This document shows positions 9,801-17,379 of a stretch of 56,636 nt of DNA, one piece after another. Below the pieces are notes generated by a model. That model had not been told where the DNA came from, did not search any database, and saw nothing but the letters and a program-made list of their open reading frames with translations. Where the stretch lies: positions 1 to 56,636 of the forward strand of contig JAAWJI010000025.1 in assembly GCA_022796795.1 (NCBI GenBank). The letters run 5' to 3'. The stretch's first letter is position 1. Each line of letters starts with the position of its first letter. Source of the DNA: Lachnospiraceae bacterium. Lineage in GTDB: Bacteria > Bacillota > Clostridia > Lachnospirales > Lachnospiraceae. The translations under genes and the position numbers were made by a program.

Positions 9801-10465
9801 AAGAGGAAAAGCGGGAGCTGGATGGAACCTCTGTGACCGGAAATATTGTGGTAACCGGGGAGAGTGGAAACGGAAAGACTACCCTGGCCGTGGATCTGGT
9901 AAAGGCAATCCAGAAGCTTCGGGGAGCCAAGAACAGCAGAATGGCCAAGGTAACCGGCGAAAGCTTAAATCAGAGAGACGTATCTGCGGTGGTGCGTAAG
10001 CTGACCGGCGGAGCGCTGGTGATCGAGCATGCCGGCGGATTGAATGGGGAGACAGCGGCCAAGCTGTCCGGAGCCATGCTGGGCCAGACCAATAATCTGT
10101 TTGTGGTGCTGGAGGATGACGCCGGAGAGATCAAGCGTCTCTTTACCCGTTGCGAGAGCCTGGCGGCGAAATTTAACCGTACCATTGAGATTCCGGTGTT
10201 CACCAACCATGAGCTGGTGGCCTTTGGAAAATCCTATGGACAGGAACAGGGGTATGTGCTGGATGAAATGGCAGTGCTGGCCCTGTACAACCGGATCGGA
10301 AATAATCAGACCAGCGACCATCTGGTCAATGTGGCGGAGGTCAAAGATATGATTGACGACGCGATCATCAGCTCCAGCCGAAGAGGAATCAAGAAGCTTT
10401 TCTCCAAGCGGCGGCAGGACGAGTTTGGCAACTATGTGCTGATGGAAAAGGATTTTGAACTGTAA
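6842..10465 (+). CDS. Large TPR protein with Glu/Tyr/Gly tandem repeats and degenerate AAA+ domain
   Basis: The 1207-residue protein has three parts. Residues 1 to about 215 are helical TPR-like repeats. About 280-520 is Tyr/Glu/Gly-rich, including four perfect-length 25-residue repeats, followed to about 920 by very acidic, probably disordered sequence. The last 250 residues resemble the CbxX/CfqX/SpoVK AAA+ family: Walker A is GESGNGKT (1006-1013), and LAAKFNRTIEIPVFTNHEL aligns with that family's second-region segment. The Walker B motif, normally ending D-E, reads LVIEH (E1062-H1063), and the usual Arg of the SRFN segment is Lys. It may bind ATP without hydrolysing it. The start is TTG, chosen because the TPR region begins there. 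No signal peptide or membrane span is seen. Function is unknown; an acidic scaffold is my inference. Confidence 0.8.
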   Translation: MDKYEFKIKAEQIQKLIEGKDYKMAAKIADGIDWRRVKNVALLTQVSEVYEKLKRYEDSYEILNMAYDRAPIGRMIVYKMAEIATYLKDFDEATELYKEFVRIAPHDLSRYILKYKIYEAKGAPTEDLIAILEEFKSREYHEKWAYELAVLYYKEGMNDKCVEECDDLVLWFSEGEYVRRAMELKMRIQPLTASQEQKYQLLVGEIEARRKLNEARTGRLTGQKPETAWMENPDGEVWAQEPDQEAAWDQGQAFTENADQEDIKIQAVDPEERYSTINLQAELAAGLRDILDVNDAAYTQEEYDGYGEAGYEEYPEEGYEAEAYGEDAYYEEAYGDQGYIEETYAEGAYGEEEYAPETYAEGTYGEEEYAPGAYGDQGYVEEAYTEESYGEEEYGPGAYGDQGYVEEAYAEESYGEEEYALGAYGDEEYIEESYAEGTYGEEEYGPGAYGDQGYVEESYVEESYGEEEYAEEIYGEEGYAEGTYEEGWEEYGEEQYQEELYGEEGSVEGDYAEGYDEAGYAEGEYPIEAWGQEDDTEGEYAESAAGDAYTQETHEKSGQEGYEEQPETAQRDGEAKEVSKQAASEESASPDRAKKLYLGQREDGQLTFDDQESVLDRQITGQMSIADIMAEWENKKQKMEAALERLAVQEEERRKESLRQEQEAGETAAEEACLIPPDVQQLLDEIEGKLPVKIIVEPIERSQPGFLWEKESAKPSKTAEEAEELGEILEFAGKSCETAAELTYEVWEDQEFYEDQDSFEDSSEEYDREETESFATEYDGDEEAEGEFWEDESYDEGDESWEAWGNDGDGYEREENYQDPFALVNDQEEQEQQEEEDELEAILRAALQEEIEENGDLFAEPYASEQQEPAEELMEEQEDEQEQEEKLEQAVQDSQEEDKSETADSENVSEPVEKKNPSEETETAETGKSGKRKKGPASSMMWDLEKVLEDELKHVSGGRLNEEQEKLFAYFTSVHGMNRQLSQFLEEEEKRELDGTSVTGNIVVTGESGNGKTTLAVDLVKAIQKLRGAKNSRMAKVTGESLNQRDVSAVVRKLTGGALVIEHAGGLNGETAAKLSGAMLGQTNNLFVVLEDDAGEIKRLFTRCESLAAKFNRTIEIPVFTNHELVAFGKSYGQEQGYVLDEMAVLALYNRIGNNQTSDHLVNVAEVKDMIDDAIISSSRRGIKKLFSKRRQDEFGNYVLMEKDFEL
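7841..8260 (+). repeat. Coding tandem repeat, 75-base units
   Basis: Units beginning TATGGAGA start at 7961, 8036, 8111 and 8186, exactly 75 bases apart, preceded by a 120-base unit at 7841 that holds an extra 45-base segment. Each encodes 25 residues of the type YGDQGYVEEAY followed by .EESYGEEEYGPGA. Units differ at scattered positions but keep the frame. Copy number is likely to vary between strains. Confidence 0.9.
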
Positions 10466-10484
10466 AAGCGTGGGGAAATGAAAG

Positions 10485-10532
10485 CCCCCGCAAGAGTTTG
10501 TAGAAAGATAGGAACTCCTGCGGGGGATTTTT
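10485..10532 (+). terminator. Rho-independent terminator
   Basis: CCCCCGCAAGAGTT pairs with AACTCCTGCGGGGG (one mismatch) around an 14-base loop and is followed by ATTTTTG. It lies 20 bases after the stop of the large TPR gene. Confidence 0.85.
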
Positions 10533-10583
10533 GTTATGAAATAAGCAGTTAATAAATAAAGCACAAGTTTGGGACAGCCCCAA

Positions 10584-10910
10584 CTAAAATACAAGCTGCA
10601 CCAATACCATATAGCACACAGTCCCCCCGGCAATGGACAGCAGCATTTGCCGTTTCCAGATATGGAGGCCAATCACTGCCCCAATGGAAATGATTTCCGG
10701 AATTGCATGGTTTCCGGTGAACAGGCTCACATTTTTAAGGCAGTACACCACCAGCAGCCCGAACACAGCGGAGGGAAGTACCGTACCCAGATATTGGATA
10801 TATTTTGGGGTAGGTTTTCCTGCGGGAAAGAGGAGAAAAGGCAGGAACCGTGTCAGCACTGTCCCTAAAATTACCATTCCAATGGTGATAAGCTGTTGCG
10901 TAAACGTCAT
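10584..10910 (-). CDS. azlD: Branched-chain amino acid exporter subunit AzlD
   Basis: This 108-residue protein has about four hydrophobic segments and the AzlD pattern of TRFLPFLLF near the N-terminus and a central Pro-rich turn ([22 protein letters not shown]). With AzlC it forms a membrane exporter for leucine, isoleucine, valine and analogues. Its ATG overlaps the azlC stop by four bases, so azlC-azlD is one translationally coupled unit. Confidence 0.88.
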   Translation of the reverse strand: MTFTQQLITIGMVILGTVLTRFLPFLLFPAGKPTPKYIQYLGTVLPSAVFGLLVVYCLKNVSLFTGNHAIPEIISIGAVIGLHIWKRQMLLSIAGGTVCYMVLVQLVF

Positions 10911-11620
10911 ACCTTCCCCTCCCTTTGCGCCAATTGTCCCCTAAGACCTGTAAGGACCACCAGAATTGCGGCCATAGCCGGGACAAGGAACCCATCCTGT
11001 CCAAAGGCCAGCAGGCATAGCAGAGAAAGCCCCACTCCTACCAGAGCGCTGGTGTGCCGCTCTTCCTTTAACCACTGCTCCATGAAGATCACCACAAACA
11101 TAGCGGTCATAACGAAGTCCAACCCCTCGGTGTTGAAGCGGATTAGAGAACCGAAAATGCCTCCCAGGGTTGCCCCGGAGAACCAGTAAAAATGATTGAG
11201 CAGGGTCACAAAAAACATAAACCAGCTTCGATCCACGTCGTCTGGGACTTCTGCCGTATAGTTGATGGAGAAGCTTTCATCACACATGCCAAAAATCAGA
11301 TAAAACTTTTTCCAGCCGGTCCCTTTGTATTGGTCCAGCATGGAGATGCCATAAAACAGATGCCTGGCATTGATCATCAATGTCATTGCCAATGCCTGCA
11401 GAGGATTAAATGCTCCCAGCAGCATATTGACAGTCACAAACTCAATGGAACCGGCAAAAATGGTCAGGCTCATAAGGGCAGGATACCAGAAGCTGAATCC
11501 GGACACATTCATGTAAACGCCATAGGTCAGCCCCAGAAACCAGAAGCCCGCAAAGATGGGAATAGTGTGAGGGAAGGCGCAGCGAAAGGCCTTCCGGATT
11601 GTTTTTGAGTCTTTTTTCAT
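10907..11620 (-). CDS. azlC: Branched-chain amino acid exporter subunit AzlC
   Basis: The 237-residue protein is the large AzlC subunit, with a Lys-rich N-terminus, several membrane helices and the family stretch [16 protein letters not shown] near residues 20-35. ATG 11620 is preferred over the GTG nine bases upstream because AAAGGTGA sits six bases before it. The pair exports branched-chain amino acids in characterised systems. No Lrp-type regulator is adjacent; an XRE regulator lies just upstream on the same strand and could control it, which is inference. Confidence 0.88.
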   Translation of the reverse strand: MKKDSKTIRKAFRCAFPHTIPIFAGFWFLGLTYGVYMNVSGFSFWYPALMSLTIFAGSIEFVTVNMLLGAFNPLQALAMTLMINARHLFYGISMLDQYKGTGWKKFYLIFGMCDESFSINYTAEVPDDVDRSWFMFFVTLLNHFYWFSGATLGGIFGSLIRFNTEGLDFVMTAMFVVIFMEQWLKEERHTSALVGVGLSLLCLLAFGQDGFLVPAMAAILVVLTGLRGQLAQREGKV

Positions 11621-11693
11621 GGAAATCACCTTTGCAGTCTATCATAAGGGAAATGGTTAACAAAAGCAAGAAAAAAATCCCATGGCGTACCCA

Positions 11694-12119
11694 TTAGTAG
11701 GTACGCCAAAACATGGTGGATTCCGGAAAAATGAGATGCAGGATAAACGAAACCAGGAAAACAACGCAGAGAAAGATGCAGCTGCCTATGAGAAACCAAC
11801 AGATTCCTTTTCCCACGTTTTTTGCCGTTTTATTCTGGAGTACCGAATCTACCTCCTGGGAAATCCGATAGATGGAATCGATTTTCTCATTTGTAAGAGG
11901 GTTTTCCCGTACCTCCTGCACATCCAGATCCTTCACAAGTTCATCTAAGGTCATATGAAAATAATCGCTTAGCATGACCAATTTTGTAAAATCCGGGTAG
12001 GACTGACCCGATTCCCATTTGGAAATTGTCTGCCTGGATACCTGCATCTCCATTCCCAGCTCTTCCTGGGAGAGCCCTTTTTCTTTTCTTAGCTTTAATA
12101 GCTTTTCATGAAATTTCAT
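11694..12119 (-). CDS. XRE-family regulator with C-terminal membrane segment
   Basis: The 141-residue protein starts with a Cro/cI-type helix-turn-helix (LRKEKGLSQEELGMEMQVSR, then QTISKWESGQSYPD) in residues 7-50. A linker and one or two hydrophobic helices follow (GICWFLIGSCIFLCVVFLVSF) near the end. This layout is common in Firmicute membrane-tethered XRE proteins that sense envelope state or a small partner. AGGAGG lies upstream of the ATG. It sits 73 bases upstream of azlC in the same direction. Target unknown. Confidence 0.8.
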   Translation of the reverse strand: MKFHEKLLKLRKEKGLSQEELGMEMQVSRQTISKWESGQSYPDFTKLVMLSDYFHMTLDELVKDLDVQEVRENPLTNEKIDSIYRISQEVDSVLQNKTAKNVGKGICWFLIGSCIFLCVVFLVSFILHLIFPESTMFWRTY

Positions 12120-12228
12120 TTTCCATTACCTCCTTTTTCTTGATCCTATATGAAAATCCATTTTGATTCAAGCAAGTAAGGTTGTCAATTTGTCAACTTT
12201 GGCTTACATGGCTGCTGTTGGCGTTGTT

Positions 12229-12588
12229 TTACACATATCCTGCCTGGGCCAGCGCCTCCATGGCCTTGTAAAAATTTTCCTTTTTCACGAGAATATAATC
12301 GGTATTGTAGGTGGAGACTGCAAAGATCCCAATGCCATGGCTGGCAAGAATACCAGAGATCTCAGAAAGAATTCCCACCAATGAAAAATCCAGTACGCCT
12401 TCAATCCGGAAACCTCTCCAGCCGTCCTCCCGGGCAATGGTGTTGGCCGGAGTGTCCTTCGTGGGACATACCAGAGAGAGCTCCTGGTCGGTTTTCCCAA
12501 TAAAATAAAAGCTCTTGCTCAGATCAAGGTCTGCCTCTGCACTTAGCTTGCATATGGTAATATCAAAATCCAATTTTTTCAGTTCCAT
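12229..12588 (-). CDS. ACT-domain protein
   Basis: The 119-residue protein has an N-terminal segment ending in ARE and then a C-terminal ACT-like fold: GFRIEGVLDFSLVGILSEISGILASHGIGIFAVSTYNTDYILVKKE. ACT domains bind amino acids or other small ligands. The two-part arrangement resembles the ACT_7/CASTOR-like group of stand-alone proteins. Its ATG lies inside the last 26 bases of the nitrilase-type gene, in a different frame, so the two are probably co-translated. No catalytic domain is attached. Confidence 0.75.
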   Translation of the reverse strand: MELKKLDFDITICKLSAEADLDLSKSFYFIGKTDQELSLVCPTKDTPANTIAREDGWRGFRIEGVLDFSLVGILSEISGILASHGIGIFAVSTYNTDYILVKKENFYKAMEALAQAGYV

Positions 12589-13411
12589 GAGTTCCTCTTT
12601 TCTTAAGGGAATAAAGATCCGTCCTCCTGTGCCGCAGCAGGGGAAGCTGTTCCCGCACAGGCTCCACGTCCGCTAAATCCAGCTCCGCTGTCTGATATCC
12701 GGCCTCCTCCTTCATCTGACAGATCACCTCTCCCCAGGGATTTACCACGATGCTGTGGCCCCAGGAGTGATAGCTGGCGGAAAGATCCCGGGCCGGGGCT
12801 GTCCCCGCAAGAAAACACTGGTTAAACATGGCCTGAGCCCGGAAGGTCAGCTCCCAGTGGGCCGGGCCGGTGGTCATGTTGAAGGCTGCAGGGACAAGGA
12901 TGAGCCTGGCGCCCTCCAGCGCCATGAGCCGCACAAGTTCCGGAAATCGCAGGTCATAGCAGATGCAAAGGCCCATGGGGCCAAATTCTGTGTCAAAGAC
13001 CGTCGCCTGGTTTCCGGCTGTCAGGGTGTCCGATTCCCGGAAGGATTGTCCGCCCTTTACGTTAATGTCAAACAGATGCATTTTCCGGTGTTTGGCAATC
13101 TGCCTGCCCCAGGGATCAAACACATAGGCCGTGTTGTAGATCCGGCCGTCGGATCCTTGTTCTGGCATGGAGCCAGCGGACAGGTAGATGCGGTAGGATT
13201 CTGCCAGCCGGGAACAGCATCTCCAGATGGTTCCGCCCTCCTCCTCGGCGTAGAGGGGGAAATTTTTTGCCTCGTAGGGACAGCAGAACATTTCCGGAAA
13301 CATGAGAAGCTGAGCCCCTTGCCGGGCAGCCTGCTCACAGGCCCGCTCTGCTTCCTGCAGCGCTTCCTCCTTGCGGTGGGGCACGGTAATCTGTGCCTGT
13401 AATATTTTCAT
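12563..13411 (-). CDS. Carbon-nitrogen hydrolase (nitrilase superfamily, omega-amidase-like)
   Basis: The 282-residue cytosolic enzyme carries the complete Glu-Lys-Cys triad: E40 in MFPEMF, K110 in HRKMHLFD and C151 in GLCICYDLRFPE. The HLFD and CYDLRFPE context points to the Nit2/omega-amidase branch, which hydrolyses amides of dicarboxylic acids such as 2-oxoglutaramate. Actual substrate is not certain. I chose ATG 13411, where the conserved first strand (MKILQAQI) starts. The longer open frame upstream is low-complexity antisense of pfkB. The gene is 55 bases behind pfkB and overlaps the ACT gene. Confidence 0.85.
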   Translation of the reverse strand: MKILQAQITVPHRKEEALQEAERACEQAARQGAQLLMFPEMFCCPYEAKNFPLYAEEEGGTIWRCCSRLAESYRIYLSAGSMPEQGSDGRIYNTAYVFDPWGRQIAKHRKMHLFDINVKGGQSFRESDTLTAGNQATVFDTEFGPMGLCICYDLRFPELVRLMALEGARLILVPAAFNMTTGPAHWELTFRAQAMFNQCFLAGTAPARDLSASYHSWGHSIVVNPWGEVICQMKEEAGYQTAELDLADVEPVREQLPLLRHRRTDLYSLKKRGTHGTEKIGF

Positions 13412-13466
13412 AAAACGGCTCCTTTCTATGCCACTGTCACGTCCAGGCTCTGTATTTCCTGCCAGC

Positions 13467-14396
13467 CTACAGCACCTGAATCTCCACCTGGGGCAGCAGT
13501 TCCTCCACATCCTTCCAGGAGGCCAGCAAGGTGCCTTCCAGGCGCACGGAACCGGCGGAGGCAGCCATGGCGTAGCGCAACATATCCTCAGAGCTAAGGC
13601 GCCGCCGGATGGCATAGCACATGCCAGCTACCATGGAATCCCCGGCCCCGGTGAGCCCCTTTGCTTCCACGGAAAGGGGAGCGGCCCGGTAGGTGTGATC
13701 CTTGTCGATGAGCAGGGCGCCGTCGCTTCCCATGGAAATGCAGATATAGGGGATGCCGTTGCGCACCAGGCCTCTGGCTATTTCCAGGGGTTCTTTCCCA
13801 GCTTTGATCTCTTCCTGAAAGGCCTGGCCGAATTCATAGAGATTGGGTTTAATGAGATAGGGCTTTTCAGAGAGACCCAGCAGAAAGGGTTCTCCTGCGG
13901 CGTCCAGAACAGTTTTCACATCCTTCCGGTGAGCCATGCGGATGATTCTCTGGTAAATATCTGTGGGAACTCCCGGTGGGATACTGCCGCTTAGCACCAG
14001 CAGATAGGCCTGGTCCAGGATTCCTTCGATTTTGTCCAGCAGAAGATCCACAGCCCGGGAGGGCACCGTGGGGCCCGCCTCATTGATCTCTGTCATGACC
14101 TGGAAGGATTTGTCAAAAAGCTTTATGTTGGTGCGGATCTGTCCGTCTGTCAGCACGAAATCGTGGGAGAGACCCCGCTGGTCCAGGATGCGTTCCAGCA
14201 TCTGGGCGTTTCCGCGAAAATTCAGGCCCATACAGTGGGTCTTGGCGCGAAAATGGGAGAGGGCAGTGCTTACGTTAATACCTTTTCCGGACAAGTCGCT
14301 GCGGGTGTTTTGCACCCGGTTATAGCTTCCTATGGAAAGCTGGTCCAGATAAATGGTTTTGTCCATGCATGGATTCAGCGTAATGGTTACGATCAT
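13467..14396 (-). CDS. PfkB-family hexose kinase, 1-phosphofructokinase-like
   Basis: The 309-residue protein is a ribokinase-fold sugar kinase. It begins TITLNPCMDKTIYL, has the GGKGINV-equivalent SGKGINVST near residue 37, and ends with the anion-hole and catalytic motif LTGAGDSMVAG near 248-258. This group phosphorylates fructose 1-phosphate or tagatose 6-phosphate. No PTS fructose permease is adjacent, so the substrate stays open. It is divergent from a TetR gene 181 bases away whose operator may also govern it. Downstream lie the amidase and ACT genes, probably in one transcript. Confidence 0.85.
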   Translation of the reverse strand: MIVTITLNPCMDKTIYLDQLSIGSYNRVQNTRSDLSGKGINVSTALSHFRAKTHCMGLNFRGNAQMLERILDQRGLSHDFVLTDGQIRTNIKLFDKSFQVMTEINEAGPTVPSRAVDLLLDKIEGILDQAYLLVLSGSIPPGVPTDIYQRIIRMAHRKDVKTVLDAAGEPFLLGLSEKPYLIKPNLYEFGQAFQEEIKAGKEPLEIARGLVRNGIPYICISMGSDGALLIDKDHTYRAAPLSVEAKGLTGAGDSMVAGMCYAIRRRLSSEDMLRYAMAASAGSVRLEGTLLASWKDVEELLPQVEIQVL

Positions 14397-14510
14397 AACA
14401 GCCTCCTATGTATATTCTTATGCCTTCCACAAGGCGGTCTTCTGCTTTTAGAATACGGGAATATTGTGGAAACGTCAAGAGCAGGGGAATTTCAGGAGGA
14501 TTTCTTAGGG

Positions 14511-14530
14511 GGCGTTTTTCCGGAAACGCC
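14511..14530. repeat. Inverted repeat in the pfkB-tetR intergenic region
   Basis: GGCGTTT and AAACGCC flank six bases, just upstream of the tetR -35 box. It could be a second operator or a hairpin. No T run follows. Confidence 0.5.
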
Positions 14531-14559
14531 TTGACGTTCTATACCGAACGGTATATAAT
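14531..14559 (+). promoter_or_regulatory. tetR promoter with TetR operator in the spacer
   Basis: TTGACG (14531-14536) and TATAAT (14554-14559) are 17 bases apart. The palindrome ATACCGAACGGTAT (14541-14554) fills the spacer. It has the form of many TetR/AcrR-family operators, so autorepression by the gene 19 bases downstream is likely. Confidence 0.75.
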
Positions 14560-14577
14560 AAACCCAGAGGGCATAGC

Positions 14578-15156
14578 ATGGAAAAACGAGAGGAAATCTT
14601 AAAAAAAGCGCTGGAATTGTTTTGCAGCAGGGGCTATGATGCGGTGGGAGTACAGGAGATCGCAGAGTGCGCCGGCGTGACAAAGCCAACGCTGTATTAT
14701 TATTTTAAAAGTAAATATGGACTTTTGCAGGAGCTTATGGAGCAGGGCTGCGATCCCTTTTTGAAAAGTCTGGAGCAGGCGGCCAGGTATACTGGGGATT
14801 TGATGAAAACTCTGTGTAATTGCGTGCAGGTGTTTGTGGACTTTGCGGAACAAACGCCTAAGCTTTACCGACTGCTGTTTTCTATGTTTCATTCACCCCA
14901 GCAAAGCGAGACCTACCGGTGCGTGCATCCCTATATTCTGCGCCAGCAGGGGACGATCCGCAGTATTTTTGACGCGGCTTCAGGACAGCTGGGAAACATG
15001 CATGGCAGACAACGGCAGTTTGGGCTTGGGTTTTCCGGGTTAGTGCATTATTTTATTGTGATGAAATTTGAGGAGAGCAAGGACGAGGGAATCCATGTTT
15101 CCAATCAGGAGATCTATTCTCTGGTGCACCAGTTTATGCATGGGATCTATTCATAA
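14578..15156 (+). CDS. TetR/AcrR-family transcriptional regulator
   Basis: The 192-residue protein opens with a typical TetR HTH: REEILKKALELFCSRGYDAVGVQEIAECAGVTKPTLYYYFKSKYGLL across residues 4-50. A helical ligand domain follows. The ligand is unknown. Its promoter spacer holds a perfect 14-base palindrome, so it probably represses itself and perhaps the divergent pfkB gene. The GH13 fusion and glgB follow 78 bases downstream and could be read from the same promoter. Confidence 0.9.
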   Translation: MEKREEILKKALELFCSRGYDAVGVQEIAECAGVTKPTLYYYFKSKYGLLQELMEQGCDPFLKSLEQAARYTGDLMKTLCNCVQVFVDFAEQTPKLYRLLFSMFHSPQQSETYRCVHPYILRQQGTIRSIFDAASGQLGNMHGRQRQFGLGFSGLVHYFIVMKFEESKDEGIHVSNQEIYSLVHQFMHGIYS

Positions 15157-15234
15157 CAAATCAGCCGCTCTGTATAAAACAGGGGCGAGGGAAACGGAAG
15201 TTGAAAGAAAACAGCGGGAAAGGAATGACAGAAT

Positions 15235-17295
15235 ATGAGTAAGTGGTATGATGAGGCGGTATTTTATCATATGTATCCTCTGGGACTTGTGGGAGCTCCC
15301 AAATACCAGGAGTCGGAGGAGGTCGTTCACCGGTTTACAGAACTGGAGGAGTGGGTGCCTCATATGGCCGGGCTTGGCTGCACGGCGGTTTATATCGGAC
15401 CTTTGTTTGAGTCCGGCAGCCATGGATATGATACCTGGGATTATAAGAAGGTGGACCGGAGGCTGGGGAGCAATGAGGATTTTGTCCGGTTTGTCCAAAA
15501 ATGCCATGAGGCAGGGCTGCGGGTGGTGGTAGACGGGGTGTTTAACCATACGGGCCGGGAGTTTTTCGCCTTCCAGGATCTGCGCAGGAATCGGGAAAAT
15601 TCCCGCTATCGAAACTGGTATCGGGATGTGAATTTTGGGGGAGATACCCACTATCACGACGGATTCTGGTACAATGCCTGGCACAACTGCTTTGAGCTGC
15701 CGGCGCTGAATCAGTGGAATGACGAGGTAAAGCAATATCTCTTTGATGTGATCCGCTTCTGGATTCGGGAGTTTGACATAGACGGTATCCGCCTGGACTG
15801 TGCAGATTGTCTGGATTTTCAGCTGCTGCGGGATATGCGCAGTATGACAGGCCAGGAGAAAGAGGATTTCTGGCTTATGGGAGAGGTGATTCACGGGGAT
15901 TACGCCCGCTGGACTGAGGAGGGACTTCTGCACTCTGTCACCAACTATGAGCTGCATAAAGGATTGTATTCGGGACATAATGATCACAATTATTTTGAGA
16001 TTGCTCACACCATCCGGCGTCAGTTTGATGAGAACGGCGGTATTTACAAGGGACGGCGGCTGTACTCCTTTGTGGACAATCACGATGTGGACCGGCTGGC
16101 AAGCAAGCTAAATAACCCGGAGCATCTCAAGCTTGTGTGGACCTTGTTGTTTACCCTTCCTGGAATTCCTTCTATTTATTATGGAAGCGAATGGGGGATT
16201 ACCGGAAAGAAGGAGGGGCCCAATGACGATCCCATGCGGCCCAGACTGAAGCTTACCGAGCAGGGGGAAAACCCGTCCAGACCGGAGCTGGTTCCCCTGA
16301 TTAAAAGGCTGGCAAGGCTTAAAAAAGAAGAGCCTGCGCTGACAGAGGGCGCGTATCGGGAGCTGCTTTTGCGAAACCGTCAGTATGCCTTTGCACGGGT
16401 GCTGGGGGATACGGCTGTGATCACAGCGGTGAATAATGACGACCAGGGATCGGAATTGGTGTTTTCCTGTCCAGGCGCCGGAGACCGGGCGGTTGAGGAG
16501 CTTACAGGAAAGGAAATTCGGGTGGAAAACGGAACGGTCTGCATGATGCTGGAGCCAAACAGCGCAGCAGTGTTTGTGCTGGGGGCTCACGTGAGAAGAG
16601 AGGAGCCTGTGGCAGAGACGGCAGTGGAGGATGCGCAGGAAAGGGAGAGAGACCAGGAAGATGGTCTGGTAAAACTGGAAGATGGTCTGGCAAACCCGGA
16701 AAATGAGCAGACTGCCTGGGACGAAAAGGGGCAGAAATCCCAGGCTTTGCAAAAAGACCTGACTTCGGAAAGGAAGGCGGCCCGGGAACGGGCGGTTTTC
16801 CTGGCTAATGAGTACAATGGAAGCTATGGACGTCCGGCCGGGGAGCGGGAAGAGATTTTGCGCCGGCTTCTGAAGTCCGTGGGAGAGGATGTGCACTTTG
16901 AGCCTTCCTTGCGCTGTGCCTTTGGCGATGGGATTTCCATTGGGGATCATTTCTACGGAGATTTTGACTGCATGCTGGTGGATGATGGGGAAATTACCAT
17001 CGGAGATCATGTATGCTTTGGCCCCAGAGTGGGCATTTATACCAGAGAATATGCCATAGATGCCCAGGAACGGGAAGCGGGAGCCTGCAGTGTAAGGCCT
17101 GTGCGGATCGGAAATCATGTCTGCATCGGAGCGGGAGTACACATCCATCCGGGAGTGACCATTGGGGATTATGCAGTCATAGCCTTCGGAAGCATAGTGA
17201 CAGAGGACATTCCGGCCCGGGCAGTGGCAGCCGGAGCTCCCTGCCGGGTGATACGGGAGATCGCTGAGGCGGATAAAACCGGGTATTCCCTTTAA
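15235..17295 (+). CDS. GH13 alpha-glucosidase/cyclomaltodextrinase fused to maltose-acetyltransferase-like beta-helix domain
   Basis: This 686-residue protein joins two folds. Residues 1 to about 440 are a GH13 alpha-amylase-family barrel with a short beta domain. The nucleophile is D188 in GIRLDCAD, the acid/base is E217 in LMGEVIHG and the third acid is D284 in FVDNHDVDR. After an acidic linker (about 445-505), residues 510-680 match maltose/galactoside O-acetyltransferases, with the Mac helix pair and left-handed hexapeptide turns (ITIGDHVCFGP, VRIGNHVCIGAGVHIHPG). The catalytic His of that family (in THP) is Tyr606, and the active-site Asn is Asp578, so acetyl transfer is doubtful. No signal peptide is seen, so it is cytosolic and likely trims maltodextrin or glycogen. 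glgB follows 84 bases on. Confidence 0.85.
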   Translation: MSKWYDEAVFYHMYPLGLVGAPKYQESEEVVHRFTELEEWVPHMAGLGCTAVYIGPLFESGSHGYDTWDYKKVDRRLGSNEDFVRFVQKCHEAGLRVVVDGVFNHTGREFFAFQDLRRNRENSRYRNWYRDVNFGGDTHYHDGFWYNAWHNCFELPALNQWNDEVKQYLFDVIRFWIREFDIDGIRLDCADCLDFQLLRDMRSMTGQEKEDFWLMGEVIHGDYARWTEEGLLHSVTNYELHKGLYSGHNDHNYFEIAHTIRRQFDENGGIYKGRRLYSFVDNHDVDRLASKLNNPEHLKLVWTLLFTLPGIPSIYYGSEWGITGKKEGPNDDPMRPRLKLTEQGENPSRPELVPLIKRLARLKKEEPALTEGAYRELLLRNRQYAFARVLGDTAVITAVNNDDQGSELVFSCPGAGDRAVEELTGKEIRVENGTVCMMLEPNSAAVFVLGAHVRREEPVAETAVEDAQERERDQEDGLVKLEDGLANPENEQTAWDEKGQKSQALQKDLTSERKAARERAVFLANEYNGSYGRPAGEREEILRRLLKSVGEDVHFEPSLRCAFGDGISIGDHFYGDFDCMLVDDGEITIGDHVCFGPRVGIYTREYAIDAQEREAGACSVRPVRIGNHVCIGAGVHIHPGVTIGDYAVIAFGSIVTEDIPARAVAAGAPCRVIREIAEADKTGYSL

Positions 17296-17379
17296 GCTGT
17301 GATTGGAGAAATACGCAGGGCATAACATTCAAATTAGAAAATTTGCTATAAAAAACAAAAGGATAAGGAATGTGTAGGA

